DNA of 64,000 nucleotides from Sternotherus odoratus (GCA_032164245.1 JAVMKO010000001.1:78055892-78119891); one strand, 5' to 3'. Counted from the first letter of the stretch, positions 14,365 to 25,390 are shown. Made by a program: numbers and translations. Notes: generated by a model from the letters alone, not told the origin.

Positions 14365-17300
14365 ATCAGCTGATAACAGTCAAGACAAGACCTTGTGTAC
14401 TCAGTGGCAAAATTGATCTAAATTCTGCACTGAGCCCCCTATCTGTGTGGAGTTCCCATGCAGTAGACTGGAGATTGAGACAGCTTCAGATGAGACTAAT
14501 GTAATTGAATCCAATAGTGAAATGAACTGTATCTTGTGGTGCTCTTCAGCTTGACACATTGATTTCTCTCTAGATGCCTTGATGAGAAAAGCCTTCACTT
14601 CCGCCACCTTTAACTCTGATGCATTCATCACCAGCCTACTGATCCACATGGGCCTGCTCAAGGTGAGAGGGCAGGAGGGAGTTAAAAGTGGGCTGTGATG
14701 AGTGGGGTGGGCTGAGTTCTGATTATATTTCTGGTTTAAAAGCAAAGGCTTGTTGGATTGTGGGTAATCATGTTCCTGTCTCCATAGCAACAGTAACATT
14801 CTTGGACAATAGAGATCTACAGGGATAACAAATTCCAGAGTGGGATTATTTTAAGGTGGAGGGCATGGATAGGCTGTTCCCAATTCTGTTCTACTTGGTC
14901 TAGCTTGTATTTTCAAGATCAGATATCTCTAAGACTGGAAGAATCATACAGACGACCTGGGTTGCTGCTGGACAAAGCTTTTACAGTGTTATGAGCTATC
15001 GGTTGTCAGACTCCTGGGTGCAGCCTCATAAATATCTATTCTTCACCCTGGTATCCAAAATGGCCACTTAGTCACATCTTTTCTTTTAAAAGGACCACAG
15101 CAAGAGTAGATGAGACATCTGACTGAAACTTTGTTTCGTTCCATCCAGCATCCTTATTGGACGCTGCAGGCATTAGCTGCACAGAATAACAATAGCATGT
15201 GGCTGCACAGAATAAAACCTGTTAGCAGGATTGTTGTGTTTGAGAATCAGCAGCAAGTTGGCAAGTTCGCATCTGCACGTAGGCTACAGCATGAGTGGAG
15301 CTGAAAGGAGTTTGGAGTTGACTCCATCAGCAAGCTCGGAGTAGTGCTTCAGTGGTCTGGCTCTTCTGCTGTTCGAGATCAGTCTGAAGCATCTTGGAGC
15401 CCCAAGGACTAGAAACATCTGAAAATAAAAAGTCTGGAAAAATCAGCAAAAATACTTGGAATACCCTAAAGCCATAAAACTTGCATCACCTTTTCAATCA
15501 TGTGGCTTTCTGGGGTTCTCACTGATGACTCTGAACCTGGGAAAAGTCACAGCTGACACACAGGTTAGGGACTAAGACACTGCCTTTGGATGTTCTACTC
15601 TTTGTTCTCTCTTCCTTGGTCCCCCACTCCCACGAGGCTCGGTCTAGTTCTCTCGTCCTCTCTTCCGTGGACAGGTTCTTTTCTTTCTCATTCTGCCTCA
15701 GATTGCAATCGCTGTGGAGATGCTGAGAGGATTGGCGAGTAGAATTTTTTGGGGGGGCTGGGCTTCAAAGCAGAGAATTGAGTGGGGAAGTGGTGTCAAC
15801 AGTCAGGTCCTCTCTTGCCTGACCAGTTGTTGATGGTGATCCATGTGTGTCTGTGGCTAAGGTTTGGGGTGGAGAAGGAGGCTATTTCCATACTACTTTT
15901 TCACTCCAGACTTGAAGCAATAGCTAGGGCCGTACAAACAAAACACACTTTCAATGTAACTGAATGCAAAGGGATCCATTCAGGAACAGGGAATGCAGGG
16001 GCAGATGTTGTATCCTGGAAAGCAGTGATTCTGAGCAGGTTATAGGAGTTCGGGTGGACAAGCAACTCAACATGAGCTCCCAGTGCAATGCTGTGGCCAA
16101 AAAGGGCTAGAGTGGTTCTTGACTGCATAAATGGGGGAGCAGAGGTAAGGAAGTCACTTTACTTGTTTATAAAGCACTGGTGAGACCGTTAGTGGAATAC
16201 TGCGTACGCTTTTGGTGCCAGCATTTTTAAAAGGGCTTTAAAAATGAGTGCAGAAAAGAACCACAAATGATTCAAGGGCTGGAGAAAGTGTCTTGTATTG
16301 AGAAACTTGAAGAGCTCATCTTATCAAAAAGAAGATGGAGAGGAGACTTGATTCATGTACAAATACCTTGATAGGGAGAAAACACTGGTCATGGTGGGAC
16401 TCTTAAATTCGGTGACAAGAAGCATAACAAGAACCAGTGGCTGGAAGCAAGTTTGAATTTAACCGTGAGGGTGATTATCCCTTAGGTCAAACTCCCAAGG
16501 GAAGTGATGGATTCTCCATCTCGTGGTATCTTCCAATCAAGACCCTTGGCCTTTCTGGGAGACCTGCTTTAGCCAAACACAAGTTGTTGGGCTCCATGCA
16601 AGGGCTACTAGGTGAAATTCTATGGCCTGTGATAAATGGGTTGTTGTACTAGGAGAGCTAATGGTCCCTTCTGGCTTTAAACTTGGAATCAATTCTGGGA
16701 GTGATTGGGAGCAACATGCTTGGGTGAGAGAGGGACATACAAGAGGGAATAACTGCCCCCTGGGATCTAGCAGGAACTTCCTTCTCAGCTGGAGGGTCCT
16801 GGCAGAATGTCTGTGCAGAGGAAGGTCTGGAAGAAACATACATGTGCACTGTCTAAATTGCTTGCACCTCACAAGACTATCAAGCCCTAACTGGAGTCTT
16901 CCTGATGCCTGTGTTTCAGATCTTCCCCTTCGGGTTGATTGCTCATCTCCTAAATAACCCACCGTGTATAACACGGACCAGCTCTTCCTCCTGTTGCCGA
17001 GGGGAACGCTAATTCCAGCAAAGAATTAGATAGCTGTGTGAATAACCATAGCCTCTGTCATGATGTAAACGAAGATGTTCTCCAGCACTGGTCCTTTCCC
17101 TGGCTTATTGCGGAAGCTGAGCCTCAGCTGGAGTCAGACTTCTTCCTTTTATCGTGCATTGTGGAGATTCGCTTGCCTTTTATAGGCATTAGGGGTTGGT
17201 CAGTCAGACAGCATGCTGGATTAGATGGTGTGATGACTGCATTTGGAGTGGCAGTCGCTATGTGCCTGATTTTTCTGTCCTCTCCCATCCCCATCTGGCA

Positions 17301-20300
17301 GAGTGAAGAGAAGATCAAGGCTGTCCCAAGCCTCTATGGCCCTCTGATGACCCTGAACCATATGGTCCAGCAGGATTATTTCCCCAAATCTCTGACCCCA
17401 GTTCTCCTTGCCTTCGTGACAAAGTGAGTATTGCACCTTGCCTAGCAGTCCTGTCCTACAGGAAGTTAGACACATCTGCATATGGTTGAGTTAAAAAGAA
17501 AAATACATACTCTTCCCTTCGAGCCTCCTGTGGCCGGGGTTCTAGAATAAAAATGTGAACAGATTAAAGGAAAGTTGCTCCTATCTTGCATAGTCCAACA
17601 TTCAAAGCTTACACGGTAAGAAGCACTGATCATGAGGATTGAACTGGGAAACTGACTTTCTAAAGGTGGTCTTAAAACTGATGTTTATTCAGAGGCAGCC
17701 AAGTTGATGAATAGTGATGTCAAGTGACAGTAGCAGTGTTTTAGCCCAAAGGAAGACTAGGATCTAGTTTCCAGCCACAAGCTTAATGAGTTAAAAGGAC
17801 ACTGCTGAATCCGATTTAGCCCCAAATATGTATCTTGGCCATTACAAAAGTAATGCCCAAGATTAATATTAAAGTTTTCATGACTACAAGTTCCAATGGA
17901 AACTTTTTGAATTCCCCTGCATTGCAGCTACAAATGAACACTGCTGTGTTGTGATAGGGCATGAGAGCTGGGAAATAAAATTAAAAAAAAGTCTTAATTA
18001 TCTTTGGAGAGAACTCTGTAAAGATCATAGAGTATCAGGGTTGGAAGGGACCCCAGGAGATCATTTAGTCCAGCCCCCTGCTCAAAGCAGAACCAACCCC
18101 CAATTAAAGCATCCAACAGATTTTTGCCCCATATCCCTAAATGGCCCCCTCAAGGACTGAACTCACAACCTTGGGTTTAGCGGGCCAATTCTCAAATCAC
18201 TGAGCTATCCCTCCCTTCATGAATAATGAAAATTTTAAGCCTTGTTCGTTTTTAAAAACTCTTTTTTAATACTAAAATATTTCTTCTAATACTGATAAAG
18301 GCAATGCTGCTTAGATTAAGTCAGTTTTAAGTTTCCTTCTAATACTCATGAAAATGTTGTTTAAAATCATTAAAAGGGAAAGTCTTCAATTTAGTCCTGT
18401 GGCAAAGTTACAGATTGATAGGGCATTGGTTTCCAAAGGCTAGCCTCTTCCCCTTCTCCTCTCTCGCCCCCCCCCCCCTTTGCCCCGACCATCCCCAATA
18501 AGTCAACCATGGAAGCACAGTGGAAACTTAATGTTTGGTTTGTTTTTTCTAAATTCTATACAATGAGTCCCCACACACTCTGTTGCTGTAGATAGTGTTG
18601 GTATCCGTCCCTTCACTAGTGGGGGGGAGGGGGGGGGAGGGAGACTGAGTCAGGCTGTAACTTGCCAAATCAACACACTGTTAGGATCAGAGTCAGGGAG
18701 TTTGGTGGTTTTCTTAACCTGATTATATCGTGTTCAGTCTGCACTAAGCAGTGGACACCTTTTTAAACTAGGTCCATTACCAAGCTAAACCTTGGGGCAG
18801 GCATAAAGCTAAAATTAGTCAGGCACAGTATTAATTGCATGTATCCCCAGAATACTTAGACTGTCATGAAGATGAGGATCCCATTGTGCATAGACAGATA
18901 CTGTCTTAAAAGTTTTGTGTCCCTCTCCCCAGCTTTTTGTAAGTCGTGCACACTTATAAATAGCAGGCCTTTCTTAATAGCTAAACTGAAGGGCTCATAG
19001 TTAACTGGCTGATTTCTAGCCATCACAGCAGAGATGTGAAGGTGGAGATGGCTGGCCTTGCAGATCAGTTCAGGGGCTCATTCCCCATGCACAGGACAGT
19101 ATGGCTGTAGCTGCAGAGGTAGCTGTCTATGAAACGACTAAAGGGTGGTCAAACCTGGGTCCTGTAGCGGTACTGCAGATTGAGGTTCCTGATTCTCTAA
19201 CCTAAAGGGGAGAGTCTATGCGAGCTGTTCACATCTCTTCTGCAAACATGCCCCATGCGCTGTGCGCTGCTGTTGCAGTCTGCAAAGGAAGGATGAGGAA
19301 ATGGGGCTGGTGGTGGTTCCTGCTGAAGGGGGGCAGGATGTAATAAACAAGCTGCAGAACCAGTCCTATCTGTTAGCTCTTTCCTTTCCCCGGAGTCTGA
19401 CCTGTAGCCCCGTTCACCACCTGTCTGGCTCTGAAGAAGCTCCTCCCCAAGTAAAGAAGAGCAGGAACTGTGCTGTCCCCAAGCCCCCAGATCACTGGAC
19501 CTGTCTGCACTATTTAAATGACACGTTCAAGGGAGAGGCGTTCCCATCCCTGACCTTCCCGCCTTGTGCTACTGCCTGTGACAAAAACATGTCTAAGTAA
19601 AACTGACCTGGGCCACGCTGGGGATTCCTTGTAACACTCACTTCTAGGGCTCTGCTGTGGAGTCAGGTGCACCAATAATGGGCTCTTCCTCCAGCATATC
19701 TCTGACCCCCCAATGTCCGGTGGCTGCGCACACTGAGTTGTTCATTCACAGCACACTCTGCCCTGGCTGTGGGTACACCCCTCTCTGAGTCTGGGCCAGT
19801 AGTTAACTCTACATGTTGCTCTCTGGGCTGTGCCCATAGTGCACTAAGCACAGTGGCAGCCATGATTTTGCTGCATTTAGATCAGTGATTCTCCACCGAT
19901 TTACCTTTGTGGGCCGCATATGCAGCTCTCTCCGTATTGCAGGGCTACAGCCACACTATATCCGCACTGTAAGGCCCAGAGGATCTCACACAGGCTGCAG
20001 CTGTGTGCTGATAGGGCTGTAAGCGGGCTGCGGTTTGAGAACCACTGATCTAGATGTTTGGTTACCTCGGTGAGACAGGCTTGGTATAGATAGATAGGGC
20101 TTCCAGAATGAAAACGTGGCCCCATTGATGTCATTGGCAAAACTCCTGACCGCAGCAGTATCTCACCACAACTTTGCTTAAGAATGGGGAAGAGAAAAGG
20201 TCTGTTTTTTTCTGTGAGGAGAGGAGGAGGGTGTGGTGAGGCAGGGAGGAATGTGTGTGTCGTACAGTGATCTAGTGTCAAATCATAAAACAGCCCAGTG

Positions 20301-21891
20301 ACATTTGCAAAGGAAATGTCTTAACATATGGTGAGAGCGAAAGGAAAAAACAAGCTAGTCCCCAAGCTGCAGAGTCAAGCAGTCATGCCATTGTCCAAGT
20401 GAAAGCTTCCTTCCCAATGCTAATCTATGGTGGGCAGTAATATGGGGGGATGTGCAACATGGCAAGAGGACACTTTTTTTTGCTGCTTCAGGGCTTGGTT
20501 TCTCTGCTTTAACACCTCAGACCCCAGCTGTGGGTGTTAGAGGGAAGCGGGAGCTTTGCAGGGTTCTCCAGTGCTATATTCCTTCAGCTGCGTCTGCAGT
20601 CAAACCTTGTGTGTCCAAAGGGCTTCACCAAAGCTCTTGGTAAGCCAGGGTCATCTGTGTCCCCTGTTTGCCTGAGCTCAGATGCTGAGGTGCTTGTCCT
20701 GCTCTTGTCCAGATCTAACAGACTGGTCCAGCTCACTACAGAGCCAACTTTTGCTCATTGGAGAGCTCAGGTAACAGCCTTGGTCACCTTCCCCATGGAG
20801 CCTAGTCAGTCCCGTCACCTCATTGGCCTGAGCTTCCATGGTACATGAATCCAGCCACTCCAGCAGCTCTCCTGGCCTTGTAATGAGCTTGTGGAGCTAC
20901 AGAGTTCCCATGAGCTGCTTTGATCAAAGCAAATGTCGCTTAATGTGTCTCCAAGCTCCATTACCTCTCAGTAGGAAAAGTTATAAATGCCTGTAGCTAG
21001 GGCCCTCTGGATTCCGGGGGCGAGGAATTCGCCACAGAACTCGCTCAGTGTGACAGGATTTTTCCTTTTACATCGTTTCTACCCTTATGATCATTGAGTA
21101 AGAGAACCTCAAAAAAAAAAAAAAGTGTGTGTAAGTGATGCCTGGTTGACTCTGTGAGAGCCTGCGTGCAGTGGCCCTGCTCATCTCAGATGAGGGTGCT
21201 GAGGGCTGGTCCTCCGCCTGGAACTTCTGGTTTCCCAACCCCCACAGATGCAGCAGAATTCATTAGCTAGCTGCAGTCGGGCCGCCACCATTTTGTTTTG
21301 TGCCCCTGCCCTGCTGGGGTTTGTCTGCAGCTGCCTCTCTCAGCTCCTTTCCCCACAAGAGGAAACTGATTTACATACAGTGCATGCGGCCTTCACTAGA
21401 CTGTAGACCCCAGCTCAGGGAGCCTGAGGTAGAATCCAGCTGAGAAAGGGGAGCCTTAGAAGTGCAGGCTAGAGCAGCCGAGGGTCAGGGATCCCGGATA
21501 CAGTTCACTTCACTGGTGCGAGCTCCCGCTTTCTCTCCTGCACAAGGCCTGGAAAGGAGATTCCAAGTTAAGTCCTGCACATCACATCCTAGCTGAGGCC
21601 TGCAGAACTGGGCTGGCTGGAGAACTCTGAACAATCCAGCATCCAAAGGCACACTAATGTAAAATTCATTACGTGAATCTTCAGGGCAGGAAGGAGGGGA
21701 ATGAAGGGTAGGGCATGGAGATGCAGTCCATTAACAGTGCTGCACAATTTTGTCCATTGGATCACAGAGCATACAGGGGACAGCTTCTAAATGAACTTTT
21801 GGTCTTCTCTCCTCTCTGCAGACCCAACCGTGCTTTGGATTCCTGGTCCTTTGCCCGCCACATGCTGCTGCAAACCCTCCACCAGCTGTAA
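1054..21891 (+). CDS. RANGAP1: RANGAP1, Ran GTPase-activating protein 1 (3' 14 coding exons)
   Basis: RanGAP1 stimulates GTP hydrolysis by Ran on the cytoplasmic side of the nuclear pore, releasing export and import complexes. The coding exons are 1054-1181, 2124-2183, 2931-3110, 3682-3816, 8157-8315, 8528-8641, 10244-10343, 11217-11301, 11909-12071, 12582-12704, 13098-13200, 14574-14662, 17302-17423 and 21822-21891; all have AG/GT borders and compatible phases. Together they encode about 542 residues that follow human RANGAP1 almost throughout: LRR domain, acidic tract, linker, then the C-terminal SUMO/RanBP2-binding domain ending [14 protein letters not shown]. The human protein is 587 residues, so roughly the first 38, including the start codon, lie left of the window. 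The SUMO acceptor motif LKSE is conserved. The assignment rests on recognised protein similarity. Confidence 0.97.
2124..2183 (+). CDS. RANGAP1: RANGAP1 coding exon
   Basis: A 60-base phase-0 exon between ctctttag and gtaagtg. It encodes [20 protein letters not shown], which matches the human [20 protein letters not shown] stretch. The segment contains the conserved Arg of the RanGAP active surface. Confidence 0.95.
2931..3110 (+). CDS. RANGAP1: RANGAP1 coding exon
   Basis: A 180-base exon between ctcctcacag and gtaagtg, phase 0 at both ends. It encodes LRRs including [15 protein letters not shown] and [17 protein letters not shown], nearly identical to the human protein. Confidence 0.96.
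3129..3178. repeat. Perfect 22-bp-stem hairpin in RANGAP1 intron
   Basis: Arms at 3129-3150 and 3157-3178 are exact reverse complements (TTTATGGGATGGCCAATGCA... and its complement), separated by the 6-base loop TGCTCG. The hairpin begins 18 bases after the splice donor of the 2931-3110 exon. Confidence 0.95.
3682..3816 (+). CDS. RANGAP1: RANGAP1 coding exon
   Basis: A 135-base exon between gtctccag and gtaagc, phase 0. It encodes [18 protein letters not shown] and then [20 protein letters not shown], another RanGAP LRR. It is followed by a 4.3-kb intron filled with repeats. Confidence 0.95.
4980..6245 (+). mobile_element. Decayed Penelope-like retroelement (GIY-YIG remnant)
   Basis: Broken reading frames run left to right. 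One piece near 5150-5190 has an IYKKPA motif resembling the IYRKPT motif of Penelope-like reverse transcriptases. Another at 5635-5886 encodes [12 protein letters not shown] then [17 protein letters not shown], which resembles the GIY-YIG endonuclease of such elements (usual pattern VYLIxCxKC...YVGETxQxLxxRMNxHR). Stops and frameshifts make it inactive. The tail near 6150-6240, ending with CCAATAAAATCTACTACCTC, resembles a repeat widely scattered in sauropsid genomes. The family name is my inference from these motifs. Confidence 0.65.
6587..6992. repeat. Long imperfect fold-back repeat
   Basis: The left arm, about 6587-6742, is inverted at about 6838-6992 with a spacer of about 95 bases. Shared blocks include ATAAATAATGGGAGAGTGAT, followed by AGGAG(A/C)AGGGGGACTGGACT. 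Arms differ at scattered sites, so this is an old insertion. Text such as GTGGTTAGAGCACC just left (6522-6535) resembles a tRNA A box, suggesting a tRNA-derived or MITE-like origin, but the class is not certain. Confidence 0.75.
7507..7920. mobile_element. GC-rich hAT-like remnant
   Basis: The body carries CCGGCCTGCGGG and CTCCCATTGGCCAGGAATGG, with CGGCCAATGGGA repeated nearby. Its composition is like the GC-rich internal parts of the hAT elements at 28.7, 32.4 and 34.8 kb. Clear terminal repeats were not found, so the boundaries are approximate. Confidence 0.35.
8157..8315 (+). CDS. RANGAP1: RANGAP1 coding exon
   Basis: A 159-base exon between ggtgtag and gtgagt. It encodes [20 protein letters not shown] and [21 protein letters not shown], matching human RANGAP1. 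Confidence 0.96.
8528..8641 (+). CDS. RANGAP1: RANGAP1 coding exon
   Basis: A 114-base exon between tttctgcag and gtacca. It encodes [20 protein letters not shown] followed by [18 protein letters not shown]. Confidence 0.96.
9104..9310. repeat. Interspersed repeat, unknown class
   Basis: The phrases GACTTATGCAAGCGTTCTGT, TTGCGTAACTCGGAATTTGC and later CATAACTTGGATTTCCGTAA look like internal variants of one another. I recognise this style from interspersed repeats of sauropsids but cannot name the family. Confidence 0.4.
9490..9640 (-). repeat. LINE-tail-like fragment
   Basis: The segment GTCCCACGGAGCTTACAATC resembles the reverse complement of the 'attgtaagctcttgggg' tails of L2-like repeats. 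It is short and diverged. It lies in the intron 8642-10243, which shows nothing else clear apart from the 9104-9310 repeat. Confidence 0.4.
10244..10343 (+). CDS. RANGAP1: RANGAP1 coding exon
   Basis: A 100-base exon between cttctcag and gtacgt, leaving in phase 1. It encodes [20 protein letters not shown] and ELEKLDLNG, the last full LRRs. Confidence 0.95.
11217..11301 (+). CDS. RANGAP1: RANGAP1 coding exon
   Basis: An 85-base exon after tgcatcctag and before gtaggc. It encodes [20 protein letters not shown] and ADVLCSL, the end of the LRR domain. Confidence 0.95.
11909..12071 (+). CDS. RANGAP1: RANGAP1 coding exon, acidic tract
   Basis: The exon completes a Ser codon from the previous exon and then encodes a block of Asp, Glu and Gly built from a 30-base tandem repeat, followed by [20 protein letters not shown]. 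RanGAP proteins have an acidic region here that contributes to GAP activity. The donor is gtaaat. Confidence 0.93.
11910..11999 (+). repeat. Coding minisatellite, 30 bp x 3, in RANGAP1
   Basis: Three consecutive 30-base units start at 11910, 11940 and 11970. Each encodes the ten-residue block [10 protein letters not shown] or a near variant; the first two are identical and the third has small changes. The repeat is in frame and lies wholly inside the exon coding the acidic tract. Confidence 0.95.
12582..12704 (+). CDS. RANGAP1: RANGAP1 coding exon, linker
   Basis: A 123-base exon between ctctgtttcag and gtaggt. It encodes [20 protein letters not shown] and [13 protein letters not shown], matching the human linker between the acidic tract and the C-terminal domain. 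Confidence 0.94.
13098..13200 (+). CDS. RANGAP1: RANGAP1 coding exon
   Basis: A 103-base exon between cttttacag and gtgatg, leaving in phase 1. It encodes [20 protein letters not shown] and [10 protein letters not shown], the start of the C-terminal helical domain. Confidence 0.94.
14115..14156. repeat. Small inverted repeat
   Basis: CTATGGCTGAGG at 14115-14126 is matched by its exact reverse complement at 14145-14156, with an 18-base loop. It lies in the RANGAP1 intron 13201-14573. Confidence 0.9.
14313..14364. repeat. (TG)n microsatellite
   Basis: A run of TG dinucleotides interrupted by TATG units in a RANGAP1 intron, 200 bases before the exon at 14574. Confidence 0.95.
14574..14662 (+). 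CDS. RANGAP1: RANGAP1 coding exon
   Basis: An 89-base exon between tctctctag and gtgaga. It encodes [20 protein letters not shown] then LLIHMGLLK. The last codon is the Lys of the SUMO acceptor motif LKSE. Confidence 0.95.
15900..16695 (+). mobile_element. CR1-type LINE 3' fragment
   Basis: Degraded reverse transcriptase text on the plus strand near 16160-16220 reads like TTTATAAAGCACTGGTGAGACC then TGGAATACTGCG, the 'YKALVRPHLEYC' region of CR1. The piece ends near 16690 with AATGGTCCCTTCTGGCTTTA, a standard CR1 3' end. No intact frame remains. It lies in the RANGAP1 intron 14663-17301. Confidence 0.7.
17302..17423 (+). CDS. RANGAP1: RANGAP1 coding exon
   Basis: A 122-base exon between catctggcag and gtgagt. 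It encodes [20 protein letters not shown] and then [20 protein letters not shown], the domain that contacts SUMO E2 and RanBP2 in the human complex. Confidence 0.96.
18015..18215 (-). mobile_element. CR1 LINE 3' end, truncated
   Basis: Starts with ATCATAGAGTATCAGGGTTG and contains GATCATTTAGTCCAGCCCCC, the reversed tail typical of CR1 elements of birds, crocodiles and turtles. It is about 200 bases, in the last RANGAP1 intron (17424-21821). Confidence 0.8.
19883..20047. mobile_element. Short non-autonomous hAT element
   Basis: Ends CAGTGATTCTCCACC and GTTTGAGAACCACTG form an imperfect terminal inverted repeat. Flanks ATTTAGAT (19875-19882) and ATCTAGAT (20048-20055) are an 8-bp duplication with one mismatch. 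The element is 165 bp. Confidence 0.8.
21822..21891 (+). CDS. RANGAP1: RANGAP1 last coding exon
   Basis: After cctctctgcag, the exon completes a Lys codon and encodes [20 protein letters not shown] followed by QL and a TAA stop at 21889-21891. SFARH.LLQTL is conserved with human; the last residues are HQL rather than YKV. It lies 4.4 kb from the previous exon. Confidence 0.93.
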
Positions 21892-22603
21892 TAGAAGTGC
21901 AATTCTGCCCCTTCCTCCTCATAGGACTTTTATCAGCAAGAGCTCGTGGCCAGCTGACGGGAGAGGATGTCCGCGCCCATGGAAACATGCTGTCTGTCTC
22001 TCACGGGGATGTCCGTCCTTCCTTCTGCTTTAACAAACTCGGAGGAATCCTGCTGATATTTTTTACTTTGTTTTTCCATTTTTTAACTGAAGGCCCCTCT
22101 TCCAAATGCACTCCCTGGGCGCCAGGGCAGGCAGTTGTGCCAGAACTAGTCCTCCAGGGGCTCTCCATGAATTGGAAAGAGGGCCCCATTAAACACAACG
22201 CTGCTGGAAGGGGTTGTGCCCAAGCTGCGGTCTTGCAGAGGATGCTGGACATGGGATTTCTCTGAAGCAGCAGTTGAACCAAGCAAGGCTTTTGCATGGT
22301 GCTGTGGCTTCCATCTCATGCTGCCCTGGGCCGTGCCCCTGGAAATCGCAGCAGCGGTGTTGCTTCTCCAGGGTTATCAGATTGCCCAACTGCCTCCTGC
22401 TGCTCCAGGCTTGGGAGAGGGGATGCTCCCCCCTGCTCTTGTATTCCTAATCTAACTGGGAGGGGGGGCTGGTGTGGCCCCTCTGTATTTTAATCTGCTA
22501 ATCCCCTTCCATGTAGAGTGGAGCTTCTTCGGGTAGGGCTGGCCCCGGGGGTCTTTGCCTGTTCATTGTGATATTGCCATAGCCTGCATTCCCCCACTTC
22601 CCC

Positions 22604-22609
22604 ATTAAA
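22604..22609 (+). terminator. RANGAP1: Candidate polyadenylation signal ATTAAA for RANGAP1
   Basis: An ATTAAA hexamer lies about 710 bases after the RANGAP1 stop, giving a likely 3' UTR of 21892 to about 22625. Another ATTAAA at 22188-22193 is an alternative nearer site. The choice cannot be made from sequence alone. Confidence 0.4.
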
Positions 22610-24764
22610 ATAGGCTTGGTTTAGAATTGAGTAGAATCGGTTGAATCCTGGAGGGGGGTCCATGTTCATCACTCACCGCCAGGAAAGCAGCAAAGAAAGA
22701 AGAGCGGTAGCTGGGGCCTGGAATACTTTCCTGGCCCATTGCGGTTCCCAGCTTTGAGACAAACTTAGCAGCTTCAGTGCCAAGAATTAGCTGAGGGTCG
22801 CTAAGCATGTTAAAATAGGGGTGAGGGCTCTGCACCTGCAAATAACACAGCAGGTCTGAATTTTTCCTGTTGAGTGGCACCTCACCTGCCCCTACAAATG
22901 CACATTGAAGTCTGGGGGAAGGGCCTGGATGGGTTCCTGGTTCATGGGAGGTGGTAATAGAGGAGAGGTCCTAGTTTAAGGTGCCCCTCAGCTCATTCTC
23001 CAACCTTCTTCCCTGCCCCCCAGCCACCTTATTACTCTCAGTAATGCAGTTCTGGGGATTTTGCCAGACCCCTCTGCTGTGGAAAGGGGGGAAAGGAGTC
23101 TTCCACTTGCAGCACGGCTGAGAAGGGCCCAACTTGGCCTTAAAGGTACCTCCGCTGCTGAGGGGGAAGCAGCTGTAACTTGATTGGTGATGAGCAGCAC
23201 ATGCTGCCCAGGGCAGAGGCTGAAGCTAGCTGGTAGGAAAGCCCAGGGGCAGAGCATGCACTCTTGGCTGAAGGGCAGGAACTCTGTCCTTTCTGCACTG
23301 CACAGGCTGAATGGGGCAAAGGGGTGCCTCTGACCCCAGCTAACTTCTGGTGGTTGTCCCTGCCATGCTGCTGCATGGGGGGTGGCCTTGATTGGCACTG
23401 CCCTAGTCCAGTGAGCTGGTGTGTATGACCAGCACCACCAGTGGTAACATCTCCCTCCTGGTCAATGTGTGCTCCTGCCTTGCTTCAGTTCATGTTTGTT
23501 GAGGTGCCCCGTTCACCCAGGGGTGAGTGAGCTCTCTTCCCACACCAGTTCCTGGGGGGGCCAGTGGCCTGTGCCATCTGCCCAAGACAGAGCCAACGCT
23601 CTTGGGTGAAACACCTGCTACCCTTGCAAAGGTCGGTGTGGTTTCCAGGCACTGCCAAACACACACCTTCAGCATGGGCCTCTAGCAGCATGGTGGAGTC
23701 AGCAGCACCTTGTGGGAATCACAAGGCAGACGCTACTGTGGGACGTTGTCGAGTGAGCTGGCCCTTGCTAGGTGCTTCAGGGAAAAGGTAATCGTAGCCC
23801 TGGGTGGACAGTTGCTAGGATCACCTGGCGCATTGGGCCTATACTGACCAGGCCGAGAACTAAATCCAGGAAGTAGCTAGGCTGTGATGCACCTCTGCCA
23901 GCGGGCTGGTAAGCAAGGGGGTGGGACACACTAGAGCAAACAACCATGCAGAGGCTGTGTGGCTTTTCTGAGGCCTCTAGCCACGCCCACTTGCTGTGTT
24001 GAAGTCCCTGAGTGCGGCAAGGTTGTGTTTGTGGCTGTGGGAGGCTTTCTAGACCCCTGTTGTGGGTTAAGGTTTCTCTCAGGGGGGAGTGCCTGGTGTG
24101 TGTCTTCTTCACCATGCAGGCGTAGCTCCAGGCTTCCTGTAATATCTCTGCCCCCCTCCCTTGCACTGGCCTTAAGGCACTTAATTCCCTGAGGAACGTG
24201 CATTTTCTGAACTCGGCCCATGGGTGAAGCCAGCATTTCTTGTATCAGCTTGGGGGGCACAGGGAAGGAGAAGCGTCTGCATGTATTTAAAATGGGCCTA
24301 TTGGTCCAGGTACAGACTATAGAACAATAGTACAACCTGACTTGTGCCTGCAAACTAACCCCCCCCACACACACACACACCCCAGTGTAAGCCTCACCTC
24401 GCTCACCCCATCAAACCCACCCCTCCCCCTGCAGTGAGCCTCTGAAAACAGGTGGCTGGTAGTGGGGCCTGTAAGTCAATATATTTGGGCTCTGAGCGTC
24501 AAATGCACTGGGGCAGGGAGAAATTGAATATTCTTTATTTCCTACTAGACGAGAGCTATTACATCTCATTGCAAGCAGTCTCTCCTCCCCTGGCTTCAGG
24601 CAGCCACAACTCACCCTGGTGTGTGCGGACCAAGGAGAGGTTCCTGGTATTGTCACGGAAGCGAGAGGAATTGTAGGTTAATTCTCAGCCAAGGCTCTAG
24701 GAGTTCTCCACAGGTTGCCTTCCCTGCCAGTGAGCCTGAGGCAGGGTCCAGTGCCAGGATCTTA

Positions 24765-24900
24765 GAAAGATGGGGTGGGTGAGGTCATACCCTTTATTGG
24801 CCCTGCTTCAGGTGGTGAGAGAGAGAGACAGTGCTTTCAAAACACTTGAAAGCCTCTTACAACACAGACGGGTATGGAACAGCTTCTGTAAGAGGCGAGC
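24765..24900 (-). repeat. Reversed copy of the Penelope-like 3' tail
   Basis: GGGTGAGGTCATACCCTTTA then TTGGCCCTGCTTCAGGTGGT resembles the reverse complement of the tail seen near 6150-6240. It is diverged and short. Confidence 0.55.
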
Positions 24901-25390
24901 CTAAAAAGATTGGGACATTTCGGATTGGAAAAAAGACCCCTTGCGAATGTGATAGTCTATAAAAATCAGGACTGGTGGGGAGAAAGTGTTATTTACCCCT
25001 TCACATAACAAGAACCGGGGGGGGGGGGGTTTCACCCACTGAGATTGACTGGCATCGGGTTGTAAATGAACAAAAATGTACTTCTTCACCTCACACGCAG
25101 TCAATCTGTGGCACTTACTGACAATGGCTGTGGTGAAAGGCAACAGGATAACTGGTTTAAAACACAGGTTCATGGCTGCTAGGTCTGTCAAGGACTATTA
25201 GCCCGGCTGGGCAGGCCCGACACCCCATGCTCTGGGTGGACCTAAATCTGTGGCTGCTAGAAGCTGGGACTGGACAGGGATGATAAATTGCCCTGGTGTG
25301 TTCACGCCTTTCGAAGCAACTGGCACCAGCCGCTGTCAGACAACCGGATACTGGGCTTGACCGACCCTTGATCTGACTCCTAGGGCTAGT
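24900..25390 (+). mobile_element. CR1-like 3' untranslated fragment
   Basis: Phrases such as CAGTCAATCTGTGGCACTTA, CAACAGGATAACTGG and GACTATTAGCCCGGCTGGGC follow the 3' region of CR1-type elements as I know them. No frame remains. Confidence 0.5.
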
